Positions 1 to 7,015 of a stretch of 64,000 bases of DNA are shown here, one piece after another (the stretch's first letter is position 1; each line of letters starts with the position of its first letter). The stretch lies in NCBI RefSeq assembly GCF_001555965.1, contig NZ_LSHX01000052.1, positions 1 through 64,000 of the forward strand. The letters are read 5' to 3'. A program made the position numbers and the translations under genes. The notes under the pieces were generated by a model. That model had not been told where the DNA came from. It did not search any database and was given only the letters and a program-made list of their open reading frames with translations. Source of the DNA: Sphingomonas sp. CCH21-G11 (lineage in GTDB: Bacteria; Pseudomonadota; Alphaproteobacteria; Sphingomonadales; Sphingomonadaceae).

Positions 1-141
1 AGGCCTTTACGGCCAGCTTTCTGATTGCGTGGTTTGTTAAATACGTAATCGCCTTCGGTTTGGGTATTCTGGGCACTGTATCTGCCTTCCATTGCCCTTG
101 GGCTGTGGAAGGGCGGACTACCCGAACGAATCGGCGCTGCC

Positions 142-540
142 GTGCTTGTCGCAATCCCGGCGGTTCAGTTCGCGGGGTACGCGTTCTTTCTGCCGAATTA
201 TGACGCCATAGACCCGGTTTCCTTGGCCGCCGATTGCGTCGGCATTCTCGGCTTCGGGTATCTGGCCCTGAACGCTCAAAGGTTCTGGCCCATATGCGCA
301 TGCTCTTTCCAGCTACTGGCCGTAAGCGGCCATTTCGCCCGCTCGATCGAGATATCGGGACATCCGGTGATTTATTCGTGGATGAAGTCGACGCCGACGC
401 TGATCGCTGCGCTCTGCGTTCTGGCGGGCACGATCATGCATCAACGCAAGCGCCAGGCGATCCCTCGAAACGACTCCTGGGTCGACTGGGCGCGCGTCCG
501 TTCTTCCGGGTCCGATCGAAAGCGACATCCCGGGCTCTGA
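142..540 (+). CDS. Small integral membrane protein, start unresolved
   Basis: A 132-residue hydrophobic protein with about four membrane segments and a short basic tail after residue 100 (HQRKRQ). I do not recognise a named family, but it looks like a small hydrophobic protein seen in sphingomonads. The nominal start is GTG 142. The frame stays open and hydrophobic back to position 49, where a TAA closes it, and no start codon lies in between. The first 60 bases look coding in another frame, so the N-terminus may be frameshifted or lost. The last ~30 residues overlap the RadC-like frame and probably are not native. Real gene likely, both ends doubtful. Confidence 0.5.
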   Translation: MLVAIPAVQFAGYAFFLPNYDAIDPVSLAADCVGILGFGYLALNAQRFWPICACSFQLLAVSGHFARSIEISGHPVIYSWMKSTPTLIAALCVLAGTIMHQRKRQAIPRNDSWVDWARVRSSGSDRKRHPGL

Positions 541-548
541 TCAGCGCG

Positions 549-875
549 ATGGCCGGCCCCCTTGAGCGGCTCCGGGTCATTCTGCTCGATGAAAAGGACG
601 GTTACATTCACGACGAGGAGATCGCGATGGGCGATGCGAACTCCTTATCCGCCGACTTCCGGTCGGTATTCAAGATCGCGTTCAATTACGGCGCATCGGG
701 TATCGCGCTGGTTCACAATCATCCCTCGGGCAATTGCGAACCCAGCTCAAAGGACATCGAGGCGACCCGTCGCATCAACAGTCTCGCGCATATCCTGGGA
801 TTTCGGCTGGTCGACCACATCATCGTCGGGGGCGACGCAGCGCATTCAATCAAGACGGGAGCTCGACTCAAATGA
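549..875 (+). CDS. RadC-like JAB/MPN domain protein, 5' truncated
   Basis: This is the MPN (JAB) metalloprotease-like domain of the RadC family. The metal-binding signature HNHPSG followed by SSKDIEATRR is intact, and the domain ends with IVGGDAAHSIKTG. RadC-type proteins are common but their biochemical role is unsettled. ATG 549 gives 108 residues. RadC-like sequence (LLGRLGARPFF) is readable upstream in frame to about 455, without a start codon and on top of the membrane-protein frame. The 5' part therefore looks deleted and fused to the preceding gene. The stop overlaps the next start (ATGA at 872-875), so translation is probably coupled to the MarR-like gene. Confidence 0.7.
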   Translation: MAGPLERLRVILLDEKDGYIHDEEIAMGDANSLSADFRSVFKIAFNYGASGIALVHNHPSGNCEPSSKDIEATRRINSLAHILGFRLVDHIIVGGDAAHSIKTGARLK

Positions 876-1378
876 AGCAATTCCCCTCTTTAGTTCCCGT
901 CCGCATCCGGGACGCCGGCAATGCCTCATCCCGCAACGCCGGATCCAAGGTCTTTGACCAGCGCCGGCTGAGGGAATGGGCGGATCACACCCTGCCACCA
1001 AAGGCCTTTTCATCACAGGATCATCTGGACTTTGAATTCGACCTGAAGGCGCTCTCCGAACGCGCGGTGTACATCTACGAGATGCGCCGGATTCGATCGA
1101 AACATTTCGACCAGGACCTCTTCGGCGAACCCGGCTGGGACATCCTGCTCGATCTTTTCATCGCGTTCGCAAATCGGGAGCGGATTTCAACGACGAGTTG
1201 CTGCATCGCGTCGGCGGCGCCCGCCTCGACCGCGCTGCGATGGATCGGAGAACTGGTCGAAACGGGGCTCGTCAAGCGGGAGCCGTCCCTGACCGACCGA
1301 CGCTCGAGCTACGTTTCCCTCACGCAAGAGGGGGCGCTCAAGATGGCGCGCTTCCTCACCTCGCTCGGCGACTGGTAA
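872..1378 (+). CDS. MarR-like winged-helix protein
   Basis: A 168-residue protein. The C-terminal half (about 75-165) looks like a MarR-type winged helix: an RYDLF-like entry (DQDLFGEPGWDILLDLFIA), a recognition-helix region (SAAPASTALRWIGELVETG) and a wing (LTDRRSSYVSLTQEG). The first ~60 residues are a non-conserved basic leader. It starts at ATG 872 inside the radC-like stop codon, which argues for translational coupling. RadC-like/MarR-like pairs of this kind are found in sphingomonads. Its ligand and targets cannot be read from the sequence. Confidence 0.65.
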   Translation: MKQFPSLVPVRIRDAGNASSRNAGSKVFDQRRLREWADHTLPPKAFSSQDHLDFEFDLKALSERAVYIYEMRRIRSKHFDQDLFGEPGWDILLDLFIAFANRERISTTSCCIASAAPASTALRWIGELVETGLVKREPSLTDRRSSYVSLTQEGALKMARFLTSLGDW

Positions 1379-1491
1379 GCTTGGCGACGCTCTGACCGTT
1401 GAAAGCGCGATTGCGTTTCGCCTGGTTTTCGGCGCGCGTTGCAAATGAGGCCTCGACATGACGCCTCAGCTGTGGAGATCGACCGTGCGGT

Positions 1492-2103
1492 CTAATGCGC
1501 CTCGCCCATCAGACCACTGGCAGTTCCCGGAAGACGACGGCGATTTCCGTCATCATCGGGGTCGCGCTTGCGGCCGTTGCAGGTCGGTCGACCGTCACTC
1601 CAATAACCGCTCGCCTTGGCGAGCCAGGTCAGGCAGTTCCGGCAGGGGTTCTTGGGCCTGTTTCCATCCGGATAGAAGGTGATGAAAAACAGCTCGTGTA
1701 CCGGGACGTTGCATTCCTGGGCCAGTTGCAGGGCCCTGGCCTCTGCACAATTACAGATCGGGCGATTTTCGACATTGTTGGAGCTGAACACCTGATCGTA
1801 GGAGCTTCCGATCGCCTCCGCGAAATTGTCGATGCGTCGGCGTGACCCGTCATCGAGCTCTCGATAACGAGCACCCCTGTATGATGCCCCGGTCAAGCCG
1901 CCGGACAGGCCCGAATATCCGACGAAATCCTCGTCTCCGGTCAGGTTGATGGCGTAGCAGAGGTCGGACATCCGCCTGACGCCGAAGCGGCCCGCCATGT
2001 CCCGGTTCCGCAACAGTTCCTCATCACGCGCACGACGCCGCAGGGCGCGCTCCATCATGTAACGCAGAAACTCTTCGTCCGAGTCCTTCCACGGCGCACA
2101 CAT
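1492..2103 (-). CDS. Deaminase-fold toxin-like protein
   Basis: A 203-residue protein with the zinc-binding signature of the cytidine-deaminase superfamily: a CAE motif (ICNCAEARALQLAQ, about residue 118) and a PCxxC motif (NPCRNCLTWL, about residue 152) with an aromatic strand FFITFY between them. This arrangement is typical of deaminase domains in bacterial polymorphic toxins (YwqJ/BURPS668_1122-like families). The ~100 residues before it are charged and unfamiliar. It lies downstream of an RHS-repeat scrap on the same strand, which supports a polymorphic-toxin origin. No immunity gene follows it. It may be an orphan toxin tip or a stand-alone deaminase; substrate unknown. Confidence 0.55.
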   Translation of the reverse strand: MCAPWKDSDEEFLRYMMERALRRRARDEELLRNRDMAGRFGVRRMSDLCYAINLTGDEDFVGYSGLSGGLTGASYRGARYRELDDGSRRRIDNFAEAIGSSYDQVFSSNNVENRPICNCAEARALQLAQECNVPVHELFFITFYPDGNRPKNPCRNCLTWLAKASGYWSDGRPTCNGRKRDPDDDGNRRRLPGTASGLMGEAH

Positions 2104-2297
2104 GGGCAGCTCCCCCCAGCCAAATGAGATACCGGGGAAGGCAAACAGATCGGTCGTGCAAATTCAAATCAAATCCCGCCCGTTTTGAATGCTTCGGGCA
2201 AACGGGTTTCGACGGCGCGGGGTGACCATAGAAATCAGGCTGACAGCAAATCTTTATGGCATGGCATCGCATCTCACGAAGGTCCGACGGCGGAGCC

Positions 2298-2495
2298 GAA
2301 CCTGTACGGTCATACTCGGCCGCGAAGTCGCCGCCGTCATACAGGGATCGGGTCGCACCCCATCCGCCGCTCACCTGGACCAGCCGCCCCAGCGGGTCCC
2401 AGGTCAGCAACGCGGTCCGCGCCCCGCTCGCGCTGACCAGCCGGTTCTCGACGTCGTAATTGTAGGTCGTGCTGACGTCGTTGGTCGGGTTGCCG
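2298..2495 (-). pseudogene. RHS-repeat fragment
   Basis: About 60 residues match the RHS/YD core: a YNYDVENRL repeat, then WDPLGRLVQV and EYDRTGS. Full RHS toxins have many such repeats and a large shell domain. Here only one and a half repeats remain, with unrelated sequence on both sides in the same frame. It is a remnant of an RHS toxin gene, on the same strand as the deaminase-like ORF and the toxin tail at 3092-3258. Confidence 0.6.
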
Positions 2496-2693
2496 CGACA
2501 CGTGAAAAGGTGCCCGGCAACGCACATGGTCGCCTGTGCCACTCTTCGATGCTCAGCGGAAGCGATAATGCCCCATAGAGGACAAAGCTGGGCGCTCAAA
2601 TTACCCGAGAATTTCCGTCAGTCGCGGCCATAAGGATGACCCCGGCCATTAGTTTGTGCTTCGCTCCCATCGCGCCGCTGGCATTGCCGGTGT

Positions 2694-3098
2694 TCAGTTT
2701 CGCGCTTCGCGCAAGGCCTCCAACTCGGCCAGCCTGACAGGATCGTCTGCTGCCAACGCCTCTTCGAGATAGAAACTATGCGCGATGTTTCGCACGACCT
2801 CTTTGGCTTCGCCGCTATATTCTTCAGCGATAACTGCAAAAGCGTCAACTAATTCTCGAAGAAATCCCTTATCCATCTCGTCGAGTCGTGCGGCGAGATT
2901 TTCCATCATCTCAACAGATGTATCAATATTTAGCTCGTCTTCATCAGTGAGCGATAGGAATATAACAAAATCGGCGACAATACGCGCAACTTGCTCAGCG
3001 ATCATGGCTTGACAACCCTCACACGTATATTGGTTACGTTCATTCTCTTGAACAACTTTAGTGCCTTGATCTTCTGGGTGGATGTCGGAACTTACCAT
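2694..3098 (-). CDS. Probable immunity protein of a toxin-immunity pair
   Basis: A 134-residue, strongly acidic, helical protein with no recognised family. Its ATG (3098) overlaps the TAA of the upstream toxin-like fragment (reads ATGGTAA), the close toxin-immunity spacing typical of polymorphic toxin loci. GC is clearly lower than that of its neighbours, which suggests transfer. The acidic character fits an inhibitor of a basic nuclease toxin. The function rests only on context. Confidence 0.5.
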   Translation of the reverse strand: MVSSDIHPEDQGTKVVQENERNQYTCEGCQAMIAEQVARIVADFVIFLSLTDEDELNIDTSVEMMENLAARLDEMDKGFLRELVDAFAVIAEEYSGEAKEVVRNIAHSFYLEEALAADDPVRLAELEALREARN

Positions 3099-3258
3099 AT
3101 CCCAATAAGGCGATGCTGTGCCAATACGTCAGACTGCCGCAGCAGCTGATCGCGCGCATGTGGTGCATCGACCACTTTTAATTTCCGATCGATGACATAT
3201 TCGCCACGGAAACCATCGAACTTGACGGGCCGTTTCGAGCCGTCTTGCAATATCCGCG
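3092..3258 (-). pseudogene. Restriction-fold nuclease toxin tail (Tox-REase-5-like), fragment
   Basis: About 50 residues resemble the end of restriction-endonuclease-fold toxin domains of RHS/T6SS effectors: FDG.RGEYVIDRKLKVV, then ARDQLLRQSDVLAQH and GIW. The D...DRK pattern is the likely catalytic core. The frame stops just after GIW, where related toxins usually continue, and its 5' side is replaced by an IS481 transposase remnant on the opposite strand. It is therefore a dead toxin tip left beside its immunity gene. Assignment is from remembered family patterns. Confidence 0.45.
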
Positions 3259-3496
3259 TCAGTGTCGGCGCTTGAACCGCACGATCAAGGAGACAACGGT
3301 CAAGCGTTACCATTACGACAGCCACGCACAGCTGACCGCGCACCTCCACGACTTCATTAATGCCTACAATTATGGTCGTCGGCTCAAAACCCTGCGCGGC
3401 CTCACGCCCTAGGAATACATCTGCAAATGCTGGACATCCAAGCCCCAGCGGTTCACGTCAAACCCGCACCACCAAATGCCGGGACCAGACACCTAG
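3259..3496 (+). pseudogene. IS481-family transposase 3' remnant
   Basis: The plus strand reads LNRTIKE, then DFINAYNYGRRLKTL, then EYICKCW and NPHHQMPG, the C-terminal end of an IS481-type DDE transposase. An in-frame amber (TAG 3410-3412) stands where relatives read TPYEY. The 5' three quarters of the gene are missing, and the element stops exactly at the native stop codon (3494-3496), where the 85-bp repeat begins. No terminal inverted repeats remain. Confidence 0.7.
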
Positions 3497-3579
3497 AACC
3501 AACGGTTTGGTGAAGTCCGGCTCGTCGTTGCTCTTCTGCACCTCGCCCTCTTCGAGCGGCGAAAGTGCGATGTCGGCGA
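3495..3579. repeat. 85-bp direct repeat, copy 1
   Basis: Matches 6375-6459 with one mismatch (position 3510), offset exactly 2,880 bp. On the minus strand it encodes the linker before the ATPase domain of a C39-type ABC exporter (IALSPLEEGEVQKSNDEPDF). Here it is wedged between an IS481 remnant and an IS256-type N-terminus. Confidence 0.9.
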
Positions 3580-3663
3580 TACGCCCGAGATGAACCTTGA
3601 CGAACAGATCCTGCGGATCACGACCAGCCAGCAGCTGGTCCAAAACGCCCTTTTCGATTGCCA
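3580..3663 (-). pseudogene. IS256-family transposase N-terminal remnant
   Basis: The minus strand reads MAIEKGVLDQLLAGRDPQDLF from ATG 3663, the typical start of IS256-family transposases, and then runs straight into the ABC-exporter repeat copy. Only about 25 residues survive. It shows that two unrelated mobile elements and an exporter gene were recombined here. Confidence 0.5.
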
Positions 3664-3807
3664 TATCGATGGTCCTTTCCATTCCACTCCATCCTATGGC
3701 TTCTCGCACAAAATTCCTGACAGTCCCTGCGCGCCTCGCTCACGGCCGCGAACGCGAACTGGCCGACCCGGTCAATGTGCTCAACTATAAAACGCTGAGC
3801 GTCGTGA

Positions 3808-5754
3808 TCAGCGCGGCGAGCCGATCTGTTCCATTATGACCTGGGTCAGAGCTGGTGCGTCTATGTCGCCGTGCGACGCGCCTTCGGTTGTCAATAGTCC
3901 CGCCCTGTAGCCAAGAGATTTAGCATATACCTGAAAATTTTGCGAATTTGCGAGAAGCGTGCGCTCGTCGCCCTTGTCGTGTACCAGTATAAAAATGGGT
4001 GCCTGCTTGGCAGGCGCGCGAACACCTCCATACCAGCGCGGAAAACCCCCTTCGGCCGAGCCGAACTCCGCGAGGTTGGGATCCCGCCCCGCGGCAAGCA
4101 CCTGAAGATCCAACGCTCCCGAAAGCAGCACCGCCGCCCTAAACAGGTCCGGCCGGCGCAGCGCCGCTTTAGCCGCGACGAATGCGCCCGCGCTCGCGCC
4201 CGATACGGTTACCAGCCCGCCTCCGCCAATACGACGGCGACGAATATCCTCCACCACGGCTAAGAGGTCGTCGACTGTGCGCGTTTTTAGGTTGCCTCGC
4301 CCCTGAGCTGCCCACGCCGCATCGCGCCCCCCGTCGCCGCGCAGCACGGGCACGATCACCACGCCCCCCTGCTCGATCCAAGCCTTCTCTAAGCTGTTGG
4401 TCAGCCACTCTCGAGCGGGCTCGCCATAAGCGCCATATGCCCTCACCAGCGCCCGCCCGCCCTGTGAAGGATCGCCCAGCACGGCGTAGCTGACGGTCTG
4501 ACCATCTGGCGCACGCGCCTCGTGCCGGACAATGGCGGGCCCCCGGCGCTCTTGCGTTTGCGTCTTCGTTCCTGTGCTCGCTTGGTTTAAGGTAGGTGCG
4601 CGCTCACCACATGGCGCAAACGGGTCGGCGCCGGTCCGTTCGGACTCGAAGCGGATGACCCACTGCGCCAACTGGCCGTCAGGTCGCGCCACATTAAGTA
4701 TGCCTTCCGCGCCGGCACCCGCCATTAGGCCGATGGCGGCAGCGTCATCACCTAACTCACGCACGGTGACGGCTGTTAAGTCACCACTTTGTCGACATAG
4801 CTCCACCAAGCGCGTGTGGCCCGCTTGGTCGGCCACCGCGAGCGCGCGACCTCCGAAAAAGGCCAAGGAAGCCCCCACGTCGTTCAATTCGCGACGAGTA
4901 TGTCGGGAGCGTAGCGGCGGACCATGGACGTCGGCGACGTACATCGGGCTCCAACCAGTCGTTCCGCCCAGTGCCGTCGTGAACGGAAGGTGGAGTAGCG
5001 ATCCAGCCGGCAGAACTTGTCCGCTCCGGCTGCGAAGGTCCGCACGGGAGATCGCAAAAGCCGTCGTGCCGTGTGCAGTGACGAATCCGTCGGTTCCGAA
5101 ACCCGCGAAGAGCGTTCGCCCTGCCACGTCGAGCAATGACAATTCTTTGTCGGCGACAAGTATGTGATGACCTCCGTCCATTTGCACAAACCAACCGCGT
5201 GGCAATTGTCCATCGTCGGTCATTCGGACGCGTCCGGCCACCGTCGGCGGCCCGCCCGCCTTGGTAACGTAGAGTCCGGACGGGAGATCACCCGGCTTGC
5301 GCTCGCTCAACGCCGTGGCCGACCATACCGCAATGCCGCCGGAAAAGCTGACAGCTTCAAGCGTTGCGTTCGTGATGCCGATTTCGGGCCAACCCGGTAT
5401 CGAACGCCCAGTGGCGAGGTCGAGACTGCGCCACCGGGCGCGATCCGAGCCAGGCGGCGCGTAGCCGACAATGCAGCGGTCGACAGCCTTGCTGTCGCAA
5501 GTCAGGCGCTTGATGACCTGCGGCAAACCGTCCGGTGTGTCCGGTGTCGAGAAGACGACCTCCCCCGAGCGAGCGCCGTCGTGCCGTACTAACCTGTTTC
5601 CACTCCGCACTTCTAGGATCGGCCCACCTACAGCAACGATGCGTGCATTAGCTTCGGCTTGGTTCGTCTCCGCATTTGTTTCGCTGTGGGCCCCAAATAT
5701 GAAGAGAGCAGATAAAAAAGCGGCCAATGGACGCCGCCGAAAATATAACCACAT
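3808..5754 (-). CDS. Secreted S9 (prolyl-oligopeptidase-like) serine peptidase
   Basis: A 648-residue protein with a Sec signal peptide (about residues 1-28), a long beta-rich N-terminal part that fits the S9 propeller, and a C-terminal alpha/beta-hydrolase domain. The nucleophile elbow is GASAGA (Ser near residue 530), the acid is probably in HDKGDERT and the His in GASHGD. Just before the catalytic domain is VPVLRGDGGRDAAW, the S9 oxyanion region. S9 enzymes cleave short peptides. Some proteobacterial relatives are lasso-peptide isopeptidases, and the bacteriocin-type ABC exporter scrap upstream makes a peptide-natural-product role possible but unproven. The gene appears intact among wrecked neighbours. 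Confidence 0.7.
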   Translation of the reverse strand: MWLYFRRRPLAAFLSALFIFGAHSETNAETNQAEANARIVAVGGPILEVRSGNRLVRHDGARSGEVVFSTPDTPDGLPQVIKRLTCDSKAVDRCIVGYAPPGSDRARWRSLDLATGRSIPGWPEIGITNATLEAVSFSGGIAVWSATALSERKPGDLPSGLYVTKAGGPPTVAGRVRMTDDGQLPRGWFVQMDGGHHILVADKELSLLDVAGRTLFAGFGTDGFVTAHGTTAFAISRADLRSRSGQVLPAGSLLHLPFTTALGGTTGWSPMYVADVHGPPLRSRHTRRELNDVGASLAFFGGRALAVADQAGHTRLVELCRQSGDLTAVTVRELGDDAAAIGLMAGAGAEGILNVARPDGQLAQWVIRFESERTGADPFAPCGERAPTLNQASTGTKTQTQERRGPAIVRHEARAPDGQTVSYAVLGDPSQGGRALVRAYGAYGEPAREWLTNSLEKAWIEQGGVVIVPVLRGDGGRDAAWAAQGRGNLKTRTVDDLLAVVEDIRRRRIGGGGLVTVSGASAGAFVAAKAALRRPDLFRAAVLLSGALDLQVLAAGRDPNLAEFGSAEGGFPRWYGGVRAPAKQAPIFILVHDKGDERTLLANSQNFQVYAKSLGYRAGLLTTEGASHGDIDAPALTQVIMEQIGSPR

Positions 5755-5830
5755 CTTTAATCTCCAACGGCGTCCATGTCAGATTAGAACACTAAGCTAT
5801 ACCTAATAGCGACTGTCTGACCGGTGGTAT

Positions 5831-6454
5831 CTACTCCGAATGCAATCTATTCGATACCATCGCTGATTCCGTATCGAGATTGGCGGTGCCTTCATCGAGG
5901 ATGAGCATCTTGGGGTTTGGATAGAGCGCGCGCGCAAGCAGCACGCGCTGAAGCTGCCCTCCCGACAACACTGACCCCATGTCGCCGACAAGCGTCTCAT
6001 AGCCCATCGGCATGGCCTCGATCTCGGCATCAATCTGCGCCATTCTGGCGACCTCGCGCACACGCGCCATGTCGATATCGGGATCAAAGAACGCGATGTT
6101 CTCGGCCAGCGACCCGGGATAGAGCATGTCGCCTCGTGCGACCGAGCCGGTCGCGCGCCGATATTTGTCCTTGCGATACGAACCGATCGGCCGCTCGCCG
6201 AGACGCACCGCGCCGCTGCTCGGTTCGAACGGGCCCATCAGAACTTTCATCAACGTGGTCTTGCCGCCGCCCGATGGACCGGTGATCGCGATGAACTCGC
6301 CCGGCTCGATCCGCAGGCTGACACCGTTCAGCACCATCGGTTCATTGGCGCCATAGCGGTAGAACACGCGGTCGAGAACCAACGGTTTGTTGAAGTCCGG
6401 CTCGTCGTTGCTCTTCTGCACCTCGCCCTCTTCGAGCGGCGAAAGTGCGATGTC
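5831..6454 (-). pseudogene. Bacteriocin-type ABC exporter ATPase domain, truncated
   Basis: The ATPase half of a peptidase-C39/NHLP-type ABC exporter: Walker A GPSGGGKTT, signature LSGGQLQR, Walker B/D-loop LILDEGTANLD. The peptidase and membrane domains are absent, and the frame ends ~15 residues after the D-loop, before the H-loop His, so it cannot be a working transporter. Its N-terminal linker is the second copy of the 85-bp repeat. It is fused in frame to an integrase N-terminus upstream. In full-length form such exporters process and secrete double-glycine peptides. Confidence 0.75.
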
Positions 6455-6459
6455 GGCGA
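6375..6459. repeat. 85-bp direct repeat, copy 2
   Basis: Second copy of 3495-3579 (84 of 85 identical). Here it sits in its native context at the start of the ABC ATPase domain on the low-coordinate side, but abuts integrase sequence on the high-coordinate side. Confidence 0.9.
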
Positions 6460-6622
6460 AACTTCCCAGCGAGAGCTTCCGTTCGATGCCGCAGCAGCGG
6501 TAGCGGTAACGCCAAAGCAGAGCCCCCGCCGGCTGCACCAGCAAATACAAACCATCGGTGTCAGCAACCTTATATGGCCGCTCAGCCGGTTTGAGCGATC
6601 GAATCCGCATCACCGTAAGCAT
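6460..6622 (-). pseudogene. Tyrosine integrase arm-binding domain, fused fragment
   Basis: From ATG 6622 the minus strand reads MRIRSLKP, then YKVADTDGLYLLVQP and LWRYRYR, ending with KLSLGSF. This is the N-terminal arm-DNA-binding domain (DUF4102 type) of tRNA-targeting tyrosine integrases. After ~55 residues it passes in frame into the ABC exporter fragment; core-binding and catalytic domains are missing. It starts 150 bp beyond the 3' end of the tRNA-Thr gene, the usual location of an integrase at an island end. Confidence 0.7.
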
Positions 6623-6772
6623 GGGTCCACGCCTCCTGCACCGTTCGTGGCCCCTTGATTCGTGGCCCCTTTTGAGTGGGCCACGGCGGAACATAATGAG
6701 ATTTCACGGGACCGCCGAACGCCAATTCACCGCAGTTTTCTGCGGTTTTCTAGCCTTGCTCACGGTATGTGC

Positions 6773-6848
6773 TGGTGCCGCCTACAGGACTCGAACCTGT
6801 GACCCCCGCATTACGAATGCGATGCTCTACCAACTGAGCTAAGGCGGC
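6773..6848 (-). tRNA. tRNA-Thr (anticodon CGU)
   Basis: The minus strand folds into a full cloverleaf: acceptor GCCGCCT paired with AGGCGGC, D-arm AGCTCAGTTGGTAGAGC, anticodon loop TTCGTAA, T-loop TTCGAGT, discriminator A, and an encoded CCA end (6773-6775). Anticodon CGT reads ACG (Thr). Its 3' end faces the integrase fragment, so it is the probable attachment site of the degraded island at 1-6.77 kb. Confidence 0.95.
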
Positions 6849-7015
6849 GGCGGGGCGTGGACCCCGTCGGGACGCGGCGCATATCAGGCCATGGGCGGCC
6901 TGACAAGCATCGCCTCGCGCCCCTGCTTTAGCGCGAAGCCCTTTACGCAACGTTTACCACGCAGCGTGCAAAAGAGCGGCGACGGCGGCGCGTCGTCGCC
7001 CCAGGGGAGCCTTCA

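Noticed and set aside
3597..3839. 80-codon plus-strand frame with NVLNYKTLSVVISAA
   Set aside because: It may be another gene scrap, but I cannot match it to a family and it overlaps the IS256 remnant and the S9 peptidase gene end.
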